A stretch of DNA of 64,000 nucleotides from Massariosphaeria phaeospora (lineage: Eukaryota; Ascomycota; Dothideomycetes; Pleosporales): positions 620,001-684,000 of the forward strand of contig JAADJZ010000023.1 in assembly GCA_011032825.1 (NCBI GenBank). Direction: 5' to 3'. Both the position numbers and the translations under genes were made by a program. This document shows, in pieces, positions 33,495 through 45,021 of the stretch. The notes under the pieces were generated by a model that saw only the letters and a list, made by a program, of their open reading frames with translations, did no database searches and had not been told where the DNA came from. How positions within the stretch are numbered: position 1 is the first letter of the stretch; each line of letters opens with the position of its first letter.

Positions 33495-34596
33495 TCAGGC
33501 GGCCCCATCGGAGTTGCTATGACCCCTTGCAACTAGTGGCACATGCTCGAACCCGTTCGTCTCCCAAAATGGCTGTTCCTTGCTGGCTCCTGACAGTTTC
33601 TCTCTCAGCATATTAGAGAACCCGCAAGGATCAAGGAACGTGATAATCCACGGGACATCATCCTTCCAGCCTGGGCCTTGCAGTTCAGTCTTGCCATCTT
33701 GCGCAAGATACACGTGGTAGTCTTGCGGCAGGTACCTTCGCGGATGACGGAAATTCCATAGGACCGTGTTGACTATCATTAGAGTCGCTTCGAAGACGTA
33801 GAAGTACCATTCGTACCGATAGACCGGGCTGATGCGCATGATGTCAAATCCCGGTTCCGGCTTTCTAGGAATCCCGCCGATGGCGAAGTGTTCGATGATC
33901 CGATAGACGCACCGGACTAGGATGAGCATCATGCTCATGTATAGAGTCAAGAGCGGGCTTCTGACACTCCGCGTGTGGACACCGCCTCGAGCGCATCTAC
34001 TCTGAAAAGCCCCGGCCAATAGACAGAATGCGATGATGACGAGCACCTGAATGAACAGGCTCAGCTTCATGAGGATGTGTCCCAGCTTGAGGTACTTGTC
34101 CGTCGCAGTCTTGCTCGCGATGTAGCTCACGCCAAGCGCGTTCATGACCTCCACGATACCGGAAATAAAACCAAAGGTCGTCAGGGTCCGGCCAGGGTGC
34201 ATCGGCGAGAAGTAAGGTACGTAGTACAGGATGCGGCCGAGAACGTGGTAATTTGCGAGCTCGAGTATTGGAGGCGCGCACATGATGAGGATCTGGCTGA
34301 ACATGTATACATAGAGTCTGTCGAAGTCGAACGCGCCCCATTCCCGCAGCGCGAAGCCAACGGTGAACATCAGGCAGCATAATGGGTGGAGGCCGGTCAC
34401 TTTGAACGACTTGTATTGTTTGCATTGCCAGAGGTGCGTAATGCCAGACACCAGGAAAGCGGCAGTGAAGCACGCTGCGGCGATTTTGTTGGGAGCGTAG
34501 AAGTACAAGCTCCCTTCGACTAAACGTACGGCTAGTTGTCAGTGAGTGCGACCATCAAAGTAAACGGCGACAAGTACCTAGTGTTCCGTCTGCCAT
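33495..34596 (-). CDS. RTA1-like seven-transmembrane protein
   Basis: A 19-nt first exon (34578..34596, MADGTL) is spliced over a 58-nt intron to the long exon 33495..34519, giving 347 residues. The join reads VEGSLYFYAPNKIAA, the typical start of RTA1 proteins before helix 1. Seven hydrophobic segments follow. The family signature appears in AFDFDRLYVYMFSQILIMCAPP, ANYHVLGRIL, RCVYRIIEH and EWYFYVFEATLM. RTA1 members are plasma-membrane proteins linked to lipid translocation and resistance to sphingoid bases or 7-aminocholesterol; a receptor-like role has also been proposed. A TATA-like TATATAG lies about 70 bp upstream. It is divergent from a Zn2Cys6 regulator 0.8 kb away that may control it. 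Confidence 0.9.
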
Positions 34597-35396
34597 AATG
34601 GGATACAATCGGGTGAGTTCTTCGAGTCTTGCCGGTGGGAGATGGATGAGGAGGTTCTACTCGCTCTATATACAGCACTCAAGGACCGCAGCATCGTCGA
34701 CCAACAGTAATCTTAGGAGAACTTTCGCCGCTAGCCCGATAGAGCCAATCCGAAGGCCAAGCCAGACACGATCGTTTACGAGGTGAAAAGCTCCCAGCTC
34801 AACCGTAGCCACATGGCAAAATGGACTCCAAAAAGCCCATGTGGCATTGCTTGAAGATCATCAGCAAACTTCACTGGTCCCCTATCCAGCGCTTGCCTAC
34901 GGGTAGGTTGCTGGATCGCGGTCGGGAGTCGCTATATCACGTGCCAGGGTGTGTAAGCAGCATCCATACTCCGTACTGCAGGTGTGATTGATACCTCCAG
35001 GGCTCTTGGAACTGCGTGCTAGCTGACAGATCGTTGCGCCTTCTCAGCTGTGCGATGACTGTTCTCGCAGTTTAACGACCCATTCGGACTTGTGCTACGC
35101 CGCCAGATCTTCCCGAGGTCGCCGGCAGTGCAGGTGGGGTCCGCGCTAAGCCCGTCCGGGAAATAAAACTGGCCAAGACGAAATCTCCAGCCCACGACCA
35201 GTCAACCTACTGCACCGCCTCTCGGCTCGACACCCGCCTACCTGCGCGGATCTGCAAGGCTGACTGGGGCTGGAAACATGCTCCAACAAGTAAATAAAGC
35301 ACAGGAACACGCTCTCTGAGTAGCACTCATCACACCCTGTTCACACTTACACTATCCTTGCCGAATCCGGTTGTAACTCGACATAGAAGCTCCTCC
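34597..35396. promoter_or_regulatory. divergent promoter region, RTA1 and Zn2Cys6 genes
   Basis: The 0.8-kb region contains a CACGTG core near 34938 and a TATA-like element near 34666 on the RTA1 side. No further sites are assigned. Confidence 0.35.
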
Positions 35397-37195
35397 ATGA
35401 AGACAACCGAACAGACCACGGAAGAGAAGGCCACCCGTCAGTGTTGGGAGTGTCTGAAACGTCGGCTTGTCTGCGACCTGACGCGGCCCGGCTGCAGAAA
35501 GTGCCAGAAGGTGGGCAAGGAGTGTCCCGGGTACGACCAACAGAAGCCGTTGCAGTGGATCGCACCGGGAAAAGTGAGTTCTAGGCGGCGGAACAAACAG
35601 TCCCAGCCCAAGCAACTGTCGCCAGCAGTCCAGGCTGCCTCCCGGCCCAGCAAAGGCGCCGAAGGATGTGAAAAGAAAAAGACTACTTGTGCTGGCGTCT
35701 GTAGCCATGAGGAGAGGGCCTTGGAAGTTGGGAGTCGGTTTGCAGCATTAGTGATACGGGATATACAGAAATTAGAGGGTGCCCTGCACGGCGGTGATCC
35801 AGCAAAGGTTATCCCCTACAAAGAAGAGAACGGGATCCCCCACTATGGCGGCATGCTCTCCGAGACCAGTGATATCGTGCAGGCTGTTTACTACTGTAAG
35901 TGTAGCGTTGCTTGTTGTTGCCGGCTTTGTTTGCGAGCCCGAGTCTGACCGTCCGTTAGTCAACACGCAAATTTATCCGACCATGGTCTGTGTCACCGAG
36001 ATGGCGCCGAACCCGTACATCATGTATTTCCCACTTGCCGCGCTGCATGTACTACCCCCGTCCGTCCATCACATCCTGGTCTGCTTTGCGATGAACCACC
36101 GCATAAATTCGGTGCCCAACGGATCCGATCGGCAGGTGGTAAGCGAAAACTGGTCCAAGGTGTACCACCATCGAGGAGAAGCTATTCGACAGATGAGTAA
36201 TGCGATTGCACTCGACAAAACGCGGTGCTGTGATGCCACTATAACTAGTGTGCTGATGTTTCTTTGTGTCGAGGTAGGTGGATCCTCATGATGGGAGAGC
36301 CGCCCTAACTTTGCACCAGCTCCAGCAATCGTCGTCCATCAACTGGCGAACGCATTCCGACGGACTACTGAAGCTTCTCAACATGCGCGGCGGTCTGATG
36401 CCTGTATTTCGTACGAAAGCGCAATTAGCTCCTTGCATCATGCTGTTCGTCCTGTACGTTACCCGGCAGCCGAGGACTACCGTTACCATTCTCCAAACTG
36501 ACTTCCACAGCATCGTCATCATGAGCAATACCACCAGTCCTGCCATGAATCAATTTGTTCTAGCTGGTACTGTCGATGAACTCATTCAGAACGTAACCGA
36601 GATGTACAGCATCATCTTCCCGAACGTCCTCTGCCCTCCCGAACTGTTCGTCGTGTTGCTAAGAATCTGCGAGTTGCGAAGTCGCGCATCAACCATTCTA
36701 TTCGACGTTGACGACGACACCTGCTTCATCGAAGCCAATGACATTCTCGAAAGAATCGAGGCGTTCGAACCGAAAGACTGGGCGCAGCCAAACGCATTCT
36801 ACGACGAGTGGCTGCTCATAGGCACGATGTGGAAAGCTTCCCTCGGGATATATGCGATCTGCTCTTTCCAAAGCATATATATACTTCCGTCCTCGCCGTC
36901 GCTGAGCGCTACGAGGGCTTTGTACAGTGACAGTCTCTTTCTTGCGGTGAAATCGGCCATGTTGTCGAGCCGAATAAACAAATTTGTCCTTTGGCCGCTT
37001 GTGGTTCTCGGGTTCTCGGCGGGATATCAAGGAGACGGTTTGAAGAATTGGGTCGAGCAGCAGTTGAGTGACGTAAGTCGACTCCAGGGGTCGACTAGCC
37101 CGCTGAAGGCCAGGGCCGTGCTGAAGAGGTACTGGGCAAGAGAGGAGCGTAGTTGGGAAGAGTGTTTCGATAGACCGTACGCTTTCGTTGTGTAG
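35397..37195 (+). CDS. Zn2Cys6 transcription factor
   Basis: Four exons (35397..35895, 35960..36273, 36320..36453, 36511..37195) with introns of 64, 46 and 57 nt give 543 residues. The N-terminal binuclear cluster has Cys16-x2-Cys19-x6-Cys26-x6-Cys33-x2-Cys36-x6-Cys43, with the basic run LKRRLVC. The linker is basic (SSRRRNKQSQ). The remainder, rich in helices (for example HRGEAIRQMSNAIAL and LLKLLNMRGG), is the fungal-specific transcription factor domain 2 type. Its place next to the divergent RTA1 gene suggests a local target. The alpha/beta hydrolase pseudogene converges on its 3' end with only about 40 bp between them. Confidence 0.9.
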
Positions 37196-37232
37196 AAGTT
37201 AGATAGGAGTTTCGAAGCTGGACTTCCAAGTA

Positions 37233-38522
37233 TCACACCGCTATGTATTTGTAGCTCTCGTCGTTTCTGTGCCTATACAAGCGTCCCGGAGCCCTGCAGA
37301 CTTGGTCTCTTATATCCTCCGTGTCCATCCTGTCAAGTGCTCTTGCAACTGCCAGGCTGACGACTGGGTAGCTCATGATGCGGTCATGCAGCCCATGCTT
37401 GACGATTTGTCCCCTCACAACTCCGCCTTCTCCTTTCCATTCAACTTCCCAACCACCTGCACCTAAGTCCGTTTTCTTCCGTCTTTTCTCCTGTTCCAGC
37501 TTTTCAAAACTCATGCTGGCCGCCGGTACACGCATGGCATTGACGGCATGCCAGAATAACACATCGGAGTGAATCCAGGGAATGTCATAGTCATCCTGAG
37601 CATGCACCAAGCTAACGTCGTATTTGTTGTGTATGCCATTCAACTTCAGAGTGTCAAGATGTCAAATCATGGCGGCCAGCTTGTCCTTTGAGGGCCATTT
37701 GCTGATGATGAACTGGTTTAGCAGGACGAGTAGTCTGTGAAACAATGCCAGCGGAGACAGCAAAGGGATGTTTCCGCCCAGCTTGTATGTTTCAGTCAAG
37801 AATGCGACATCGGCCAACGGAGCAACGAGCACCATGCCCGCAAAGAGAACCGGTGGGGACTGCAGCGCAAGATGATGCGCTACTGATATTGCAACAGCTG
37901 TGCCGAGTGACTGCGCGAATATTGCAATGCGTTCCGGGGAAAGGCCTGCATCCTCGATGGCGAATTTAGCGACTGTGAGTCCGTCGGTCAACAAGCCTGG
38001 CTCAGACGGCCGTCCGGTGCTTGCCCCAAAGCCGCGGTAGTCGATGGCGAGGACATGGACATTTATCGATGCCGCAGACAGGGCACGGTAAATCTGCGGT
38101 CGCCAACCCGAGCCCAATGTCCCAGCTGCGCCGTGCAGATATATGACCAAGCGGGCATCCGGGTCCTCCAGCAACAGTCTGAATGACATCCTCTTCCTGA
38201 TATCTCGACACAGCCCCGTCGATTCTTCCCGCAGTGCTGACTGGTGTTGGCGGTATGTGTCGAGTGGAAGGATATGCCATGCATGCAGTATCTCGCCGTC
38301 CGATGTGTTCAGCTGGAACGGGGTGACTTGGTTGCGCAGGAAGCCCCATTGCTCAGGGGCATTGACGTCTTGGGACTAGGTGAGAGAGAGGCGGTGCAGA
38401 TAGATCACATGATCTTGAAAGGCGGGTATAGTAAGAAGAGAGATGAATGTCATGTATAGACCAACAGCTCCGACGAGAACTCCGAGGAGGGAGTTCAGAA
38501 CGGCCGAAACATAAGGCATCAT
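37233..38522 (-). pseudogene. ABHD12-like alpha/beta hydrolase with two in-frame stops
   Basis: One continuous frame of 430 codons, from MMPYVSAVLNSLLG at 38522 to the stop at 37233, carries a full hydrolase. It has an N-terminal membrane anchor, VIYLHGAAGTLGSGWR, the nucleophile elbow AQSLGTA, HAQDDYDIPW with the acid, and HGLHDRIM with the His. Two nonsense codons interrupt it: TAG at 38376..38378 (between YLHRLSLT and SQDVNAPEQWGF) and TGA at 37662..37664 (between KLAAMI and HLDTLKLNG). Neither is removed by a plausible intron; the first is preceded by a splice-like CTCACCTAG, but the only donor gives 33 nt. No frameshift is present. A TGG to TAG change would explain the first. Recent inactivation is the simplest view; stop readthrough is the alternative. 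Confidence 0.75.
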
Positions 38523-40824
38523 AAGAGGGAGTGTATGTGCAGCCAAGAATATGTGAACGACAGCCGATGTTGCAGACCAAGACAAGATGTCATCAAGCGG
38601 TCCCAATGCGGTTGTGTTGATGATGAGAGGCAACGAGTTGCATCGTGTCGATTTCTCAAGATGCACTAGCGCTTCGCTAGCGTATGTGGACCCCGGTCTG
38701 TGCGACAGCGCTACCCCTCATCTGTCTAACCTCGGCAGGATCAGACGACCGTTCAACCATCTCCAAGTGCTCCCTAAACCAACCTCTCTGAATCATCCTA
38801 CAGGAACACGACCAGACACCATCGCCAATCCTGCAGGTCCGCCTGCTGAGATAATACTGGGTATGGTGTATAGCAGTGTTGCTTGGCCCAGCCGTACATC
38901 TGTGTCGGACATCCTAGACATCGACACAGAGAAAGGTTTCGCAAAGCTCGAATTTGCTGCGGAGAGCCTCATTTGTTTGCACTACTTCCCGAGGGATCGG
39001 TTTAGCGGAGTGGCACCATCTCTCTCGACCTACTCATCTCCCTTATCAGCGTGTTTCAATACGGCCTACGGGCAAGTGTTTTATGCACATATCCGCGTAA
39101 CAGAGCCTGCGACCAAGAACACCATGTTAGCCCGGTTCGGATCGTACTCAGCACCACGGCGACAAGACATATACCTTCTCCTGCGTCTATGCCAGGCTCG
39201 AGAAACCGCGAGCTCAGAAGACACCTCGGCAGCAAGTGGTTGTGGTTGGCTGGCTGTGCTCCCCAAAACTGCATCATCCGCTCGATGACTCCACGGATCG
39301 AACAGCCACCTTTTATCGAGGTACCTTTGACATACTGGAGATGTTCTTTGTAACCATCGGGATTAACACATAAAGTATGCTATATCTTTAACATTCCGGC
39401 TCCAAATGACAGCTTCCTGCGGCTAATTGGTTTCGTCTACTCTGGCCCCTTTTAGACATTGTTGGCCCAAATCTCCCACTGCCCCACGCTGCTGGCCAGT
39501 GGAGTCGGGTAAATCACTCTCTCAAAGCCTTTCCAGCCTCGGGATATGATGGCTAGCATATACGGCACGCATTCTTTGCAGGCATGGGCGAAGTCGTATG
39601 GAAGCTAGCGGTGGCGAAACGCAACTTCATTCGTTGATTATCAACACCTTTTTCAGTTGTGCAAGAAAGACACAGAAAGCGGTCTGGGACAGATTGAACC
39701 AAGACGCGTTTGCAAAGGGCATCACGGCTCTCTAGGCTGGTTATCTTATCCGGCCAATTTATTGGACGCGCCGCATAAGGCCTTGGCTGTCACAACACTC
39801 AGACTCAATCCCGTCGTCATCGTTGTCTGTTCGCTAATGACTTCATACGCATGGCTTCACAAACCCTCTAAACGTTCAGACTCCGAAGCACATTTATTCA
39901 GTATACGGCCTCGCGGAAATTACCCTAAATCGGGAATGACGTTTCACGCCTTTTGACTTCTTTGATGAAATGGGGCTGGCAATCCGTGAACGTGCAACTG
40001 ATCATGAAGTTACCGGTTATATCTCCCAAGCGACCTATCCGGTAACTTGATAAGAGGTTTCCAACGGATCGGTCAAGAACTATCCATCATAGAAACTATC
40101 TAGAGCTCCACTATTGTAATTCGTACGCTCAATCCCTCTCTAAGCTTCCCTCATAACGACACCAGCCAATATTGTGGATACACCAGGACTTGAGAAAAAT
40201 GGGATGAGCCTTCCCAGGTCGTGCTGAAATCTCTTGTCTGGCCAGGAACATTTGTGACCGATAGACGGTTTCATCAATGTCGATGGTCATGGCTGGAGAT
40301 TAGTCTTACTCTGTGCACAGATCATTGCTCTCCTCCGTTCTAACATTACTCAACGTGGCAGATACAGAAGAATCGAAGAAGGTTTTCCAGCGGCAGTTAG
40401 AAGGATTGGGAACCTCGGAAGTCAAAACCACACGTGACTAATTCTCACTCATCGTACACATGTTGACGGCAATTGAGGTAAATTACATATATGAACTGGC
40501 AAGCTCCCAACCACAACCACGCCACCCCGCATCCCGACCACCTTTCCCTCCAATACCTTCGTCTGACTGACAATACTGGAAAAGAGTTAGCATAATACAG
40601 AGAAAGGACGGGGGTACTTAGCGGAATCTGATGTCGAACGAAGGTCGAACGTAGGTCGAGTTAAGGCCGAAGGTGTAGCGACTGTTCGTCCTGTAGAGAG
40701 TTAGTATGATGCAGACATGAAGAGGGGGGGATACTTAGCCAATTGTTGTGAACGACTCTGCAGCTGCCAATCTCCCACCCTTTCTACTCCTTCCACCACC
40801 AAGAGCAAAGCCAGTAAGGAAAAA
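38523..40824. other. intergenic, about 2.3 kb
   Basis: A plus-strand open frame of 234 codons up to 39288 is present, but it has no recognisable motif and starts opposite the hydrolase leader. Two related segments near 40580 and 40690 (AGAGTTAG...TACTTAGC) flank a short exon-like stretch on the minus strand. No gene model could be supported. Confidence 0.4.
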
Positions 40825-41061
40825 CAGCAAGGAAAAACATAGGAAAAAGGAGGTTAATCAGTGATTAGTAAGTACCAGAGCACCGCCCCACGGGGTATAT
40901 GGTAAACAGTAAGAAAAAACAGAAGAAAAGGGAGGTTAATCAGTGATTAGTAAGTACCAGAGCACCGCCCCACGGAATATATGGGAAACAGCAAGGAAAA
41001 ACAAAGGAAAAAGGGGGTTAATACTGACAGTACAAAAGCACCGCCCCACGGAATATATGTC
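40825..41061. repeat. three tandem copies of an ~82-bp unit
   Basis: Units start at 40825, 40907 and 40989. Each holds an A-rich segment (CAGCAAGGAAAAACA-like), a GAGGTTAATCAGTGATTAGTAAG-type middle (first copies) and a conserved CACCGCCCCACGG followed by TATATG. The third copy diverges in the middle. On the minus strand the conserved part encodes a short peptide next to splice-like signals. Confidence 0.85.
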
Positions 41062-41318
41062 GAGATATCGAGCCGCTCGTTCCCCCTCGATTCGAACAAC
41101 ACCACCTTCGTCCCAGTCTCCACCTCCGGATCAATCGTTATTAGCTCGCAAACCTCTTCGGCCGCTACACCGCCCCAGGGCGGTAACACCGCTCTGGGAC
41201 GGAACACGTTCACTGTCTCTTGATCCTTCGATGGTGGCTGAAAATTCCGGTGTTGTTGTCCTTGGCGAGGGTAACGCACTTGAGATCCAGCTGAGGTCCT
41301 TGCATAACTCACTGCCGC

Positions 41319-41727
41319 CACAGGAGGAGCATACCGTTACTGGATCGTAAAAGATGAGTTGATTTTGAAGAGGCCAACTCGCACCCTGAGAGAAAGCTAG
41401 CCAGCTAAGGTTGCATCGTTGCCCGCCGCCACGGGAGGAGCATACCGTTACTGGACTGCTGTGGAGACTTTTGATAACAGAGGATGTCTGTCCGCACTCG
41501 GGAGAAGGGTGTCCGGGGAGGGGGGCCAAAAGGGTGTCGATAGAGAAAGTCCAGGAAGATAATTCGCTGGGAAGACTTTTGATGACCGAGTTTGTCTGTC
41601 GCACTCGGGAGAAGGGTGTCCGGGGAGCGGGGCCAAAAGGGTGTCGATGGAGAATGTCCAGGAAGATAAGTCGCTGGGAAGACTTTTGATGACCGAGGTT
41701 GTCTGTCGCACTCGGAAGATGGGAGGG
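41319..41727. repeat. direct repeats: 30-bp duplication and 107-bp tandem units
   Basis: A segment CCGCCACRGGAGGAGCATACC and its flank occur at about 41319 and 41426. From 41463 a 107-bp unit is repeated (41463, 41570, and a partial copy at 41677..41727). The units share GACTTTTGAT, GTCTGTC, GCACTCGG and, in the two full copies, GGCCAAAAGGGTGTCGAT. The array lies just beyond the 3' end of the low-complexity gene. Confidence 0.85.
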
Positions 41728-41783
41728 ATAAGAAGCAATACCGGATCATGGACTAGCTACCGAGAAACCGAGAGTGCGATCAC

Positions 41784-43331
41784 TCATGCCGGTCGGCGTC
41801 GAGCAGCAAGTCCCCGCCTCACCCGTTCCGCGAACGTATCAGCGGTCGACACAGAGCGCGAGGAAGTTTGAGAAGGCTGGCGCTGCGCCCTGGGCAGAAT
41901 GGGTGGTGAGTTGAGACGGTATGAGGCAGAGGCGGAGGAGGAGGAGGAGCCGGAACCAGATCCAGCTGAAGTGAGAGGAGCCTTGCGAGACAGGCGTTCT
42001 CTGAGTGACGGGACTTGAGCTGTGGTTGACCTGGGCCGGGAAGAGGAAGTCGACGAGGAAGAGTGGGAGTCCGAGGGGAGGGGCCGGGAGGAGGAGGTCG
42101 AAGAGGAAGTGCGAGAGTCCGAGGAAAGGGGCCGGGAAGATGTTGAAGAGGAGCTGGAGATTGTCCCGAGCGGAAGCGTCTCGGAAAACGTAGAAGCAAT
42201 TGACGGCGGACCGCCCGCTTCACGACGAGAAGGGGCGGGCGCAGTTGTGCGAGTGTGAGTCCGAGAGCGCGTTGACGTTGACTCCGTTCGAGAGCGCGAG
42301 GAAGTGGTTGCCGTGCGAGGCCGCGTTGATGTTGACGTTGTGCTAGCGGGCACGACGGGCCTGACCTGCGAAGACGGTCGGTCAGGGCGGCTGGCAGAGG
42401 CGAGTGAGGTAGGTGCCGGTGGTGGAGACACCGGCGAGGGCGAAGGCGAAGGTGAGATGGGCTTGCAGCGGCTTGGCTCGGGTGAAAGTCCGAAAGTTTT
42501 CCTGAGGGCATTCCGCTCAAAAGTTGTGTTATGCTCCGGCTCCATGTGCCCAATGAGGCGGGCGACTATAGACTCGGAGGCTATGCGGACTAGGGCTTTG
42601 GGCGGAGGCGAAGGAAACGAAGGCGGGGAAGGCGAGCGGGGTGTCCATGCGGAGGCCGTGACGGGAGGGGGGATGGTCGAGATAGGAACCGGGGCGGCGG
42701 CCTTCCTGATGAAAGGAGGGATGATCGAAATAGGAGCCGGGGCGGCGGCCTTCCTGGTGAAAGGGGGGATGATCGAGATAGAAGCCGGGGCGGCGGTCTT
42801 CCTGGTGGGAGGGAGGATGGTCGAGATGGGGGCCGGGGCGGCGGCCTTCCTGGTGGGAGGGAGAGTAGTCGATGTGGAGGCCGTGGCGGAGGCCTTGGTG
42901 ACGGATAGGCGGATGTATCTTTCCAGATCGTCTGTTGATGTTGATTTGGCGCGACGTATCCGTAGCTTGGGGCGTGGCGGCGCTCCCATGACTGCCGGAA
43001 CACGAGGCTGTGCTTGAATAGGAGCTGGACGAGTGCTCTTCTGTTGTAACTGGTCCCGGAGTGATGTGTAACGATCTTCCTGGAAGGCAACTTCCCTCTG
43101 GGCCCGGCGAAGGTCCCGTCTGAGTTGCGAGGCTTCCGATCGTGAGTCGCGGAGTTCGTCCCGCAGGTCACAAGCCTGCTGCTTGTAGTAGGAGATGGTG
43201 TCGGCATGTGCCTGCCGACGGGAACGCTCTGCTTTGGCTGCCTCCTGGCATATGCGTTTGAAGGGCTCGACGGGGTGGAGAGCCGCGGCCATGACGGCCG
43301 CGTCCTCCCAAGGCATCAAGTTGAAAGGCAT
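41784..43331 (-). CDS. low-complexity repeat protein with N-terminal coiled coil
   Basis: 515 residues from the ATG at 43329..43331 (MPFNLMPWEDAAVMAAAL). Residues about 20-100 are a charged heptad-like helix (AAKAERSRRQAHADTIS, RDELRDSRSEASQLRRDL). A proline-rich region follows with about five tandem units of the type TRKAAAPAPISTIPP, then Ser/Thr/Arg-rich sequence (TSSSTSSSRPLPSDS) and a short basic tail (RVRRGLAARRRPA). No domain, signal peptide or membrane segment is seen. The conserved unit spacing and kept frame suggest translation, but composition bias makes chance open frames possible. It could be an orphan or fast-evolving gene. It sits beside two minisatellites. Confidence 0.5.
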   Translation of the reverse strand: MPFNLMPWEDAAVMAAALHPVEPFKRICQEAAKAERSRRQAHADTISYYKQQACDLRDELRDSRSEASQLRRDLRRAQREVAFQEDRYTSLRDQLQQKSTRPAPIQAQPRVPAVMGAPPRPKLRIRRAKSTSTDDLERYIRLSVTKASATASTSTTLPPTRKAAAPAPISTILPPTRKTAAPASISIIPPFTRKAAAPAPISIIPPFIRKAAAPVPISTIPPPVTASAWTPRSPSPPSFPSPPPKALVRIASESIVARLIGHMEPEHNTTFERNALRKTFGLSPEPSRCKPISPSPSPSPVSPPPAPTSLASASRPDRPSSQVRPVVPASTTSTSTRPRTATTSSRSRTESTSTRSRTHTRTTAPAPSRREAGGPPSIASTFSETLPLGTISSSSSTSSRPLSSDSRTSSSTSSSRPLPSDSHSSSSTSSSRPRSTTAQVPSLRERLSRKAPLTSAGSGSGSSSSSASASYRLNSPPILPRAQRQPSQTSSRSVSTADTFAERVRRGLAARRRPA

Positions 43332-45021
43332 TGCGTTGGAGATGTGGTGAGAGATGAGAAGGTGTGATGGGTTGGGACCAACTTGAGTGCACTTGCTTGC
43401 TGAAGGCCTGAAGGCGGGCAGTAACAAAGTGAGCTCAGAGTGTGGTGAAGAAGAGAAGGAGTGAGGAGACCAGAAGACTTTCTTTTAAGCCAGGAGCGGG
43501 GAAGATCTTGGCATACCTGACGCGCATATGCATCATACATTGTCGCCTCACTGACGCATCTAGTTAGCAGTGTTTACTCGGGTCGAACGGCAGAATTGAG
43601 TTAGAGGCCCCGTACAATCCAATCGGCGCCCCCTCAGTGCCCACCCGGGGCCGTGCGAGAGCAAGTTGAAGCTCTAGCAGACAGTGCATGCCCCTGAATC
43701 CGCGCCCCCTCCCCCAAGTGTTTCCGTCTGAGAACAGGTTGGAGTTCTAGCAGACGCCGCACGAGCTCTTAGAATCTGCATTTCCGGTGCCCCCACCCGA
43801 GAGCAAGAGTAACTTTCAAGGTTGAAGCTCTAGCCAAACCCGCGCCTTCCTCTTGTCTCCGTGCTGATTCGTTCCATGCTATCATTGCGGGATGCGAACA
43901 CCACCGCCCCAATGCATGTCCGCCGCGAACAGTCTTGGCCAGTCGTCCTCATGGTGACCCCGTCGTGATGCAAGGTAAGATGAGCGCCCACATGGCCTGC
44001 CTGAGATACTTGTACCTAGGCTAACACCTATAGCGCTCATTCGGTCTCGCCTCTCCTCCCCTCGGCTTCTGGTCGACGATCGAATTCGGCACATATCGCG
44101 AAAGACACTGGCACGGTGACACGGTGTCCAAAGACATACACATGGCGAAAGCGGGTGTTTGCCCAGCATCAGCATCATGAGCACTTGGAAGCCGCTGTCA
44201 CCCATGAAGTTATATCTCTTTCTTGCACAAACTTGGGAAGAAGACCGCTCGCAAACTGAAATTTAAATGCGACGTGTTGGTATGCTGTCCCTCAGCTCGC
44301 TGTTGGCAAAGTTCCTAATCATGGCCAGGGTCTATCGCGACCTCGGGAAGCTATACATGATTCACGAAGACGATGCTACCGGCTTGCTTAACGCTGGCGC
44401 CCCATACTGACCGGCCTTGCCTCTTCCTGCAGGGAAGCTCGGCCCGGCGTGACGCATACACTCCCCATGGTGTCCCAGCCCGCTCAGGTTCCCGTGCGCA
44501 CCACTCCCGCCATGCTATGCTAGCCGCTGAGACGGAGCTCGAGATCAAAGACAGAAAGACGGTACCAGCAGAGGCAGGACGCACGCGGACGACGTGCCGC
44601 TCGGAACAAGGTTGGTGCGGTCCGCGATTCGTCGGCCAATCAGGCGCTGTCTGGTGGCCGAACAGTTGCGTGGCGCGAGCACAACCGTGGCATCATCGCT
44701 CTGCCACCTCCGACGCTTCGATCAGCAAAATGCTCTGAACTGCGATGGAGCATTCCAGGCGAACGAGCCTCGGTGTGTCTTGCCGCCCGACGCATCGTGC
44801 TGGACGCCGCGAGCGAGTCCGCAGTGGACACGAGGTGCCCAGGCAAAGCGGCGATTCGGCAATGCCCAGCCAGCTTACGGAGAGGTAACGCAACTATTCG
44901 AAGTGACACTCACACTGCAAGCTTCGTCGTTCTGCCGTTTATCTCTATAGCTGCCTCGGTAGGTTCAATCTTGCCCATCAGGGCCTTCATAAAAGTGGCT
45001 ATAAGTAAATACTGATTATTG
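43332..45021. other. intergenic with degenerate short repeats
   Basis: Between about 43650 and 43850 three imperfect units share GAGARCARG, a GTTGRAGYTCTAGC-type segment and a following GC-rich spacer. The rest shows only short frames without motifs. Confidence 0.4.

Noticed and set aside
38346..38378. A 33-nt intron removing the TAG in the hydrolase
   Set aside because: Shorter than the other introns in the window, and it would delete conserved residues; a nonsense change is simpler.
38587..39288. Plus-strand frame of 234 codons
   Set aside because: No motif or recognisable segment, and it begins opposite the hydrolase leader region; coding potential not convincing.
40825..41061. CRISPR-like regular array
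   Set aside because: The whole 82-bp unit is repeated, not a short repeat with unique spacers, and the genome is eukaryotic.
42304..43017. Plus-strand open frame opposite the low-complexity gene
   Set aside because: Mirror of the repeat structure; no start context or domain.
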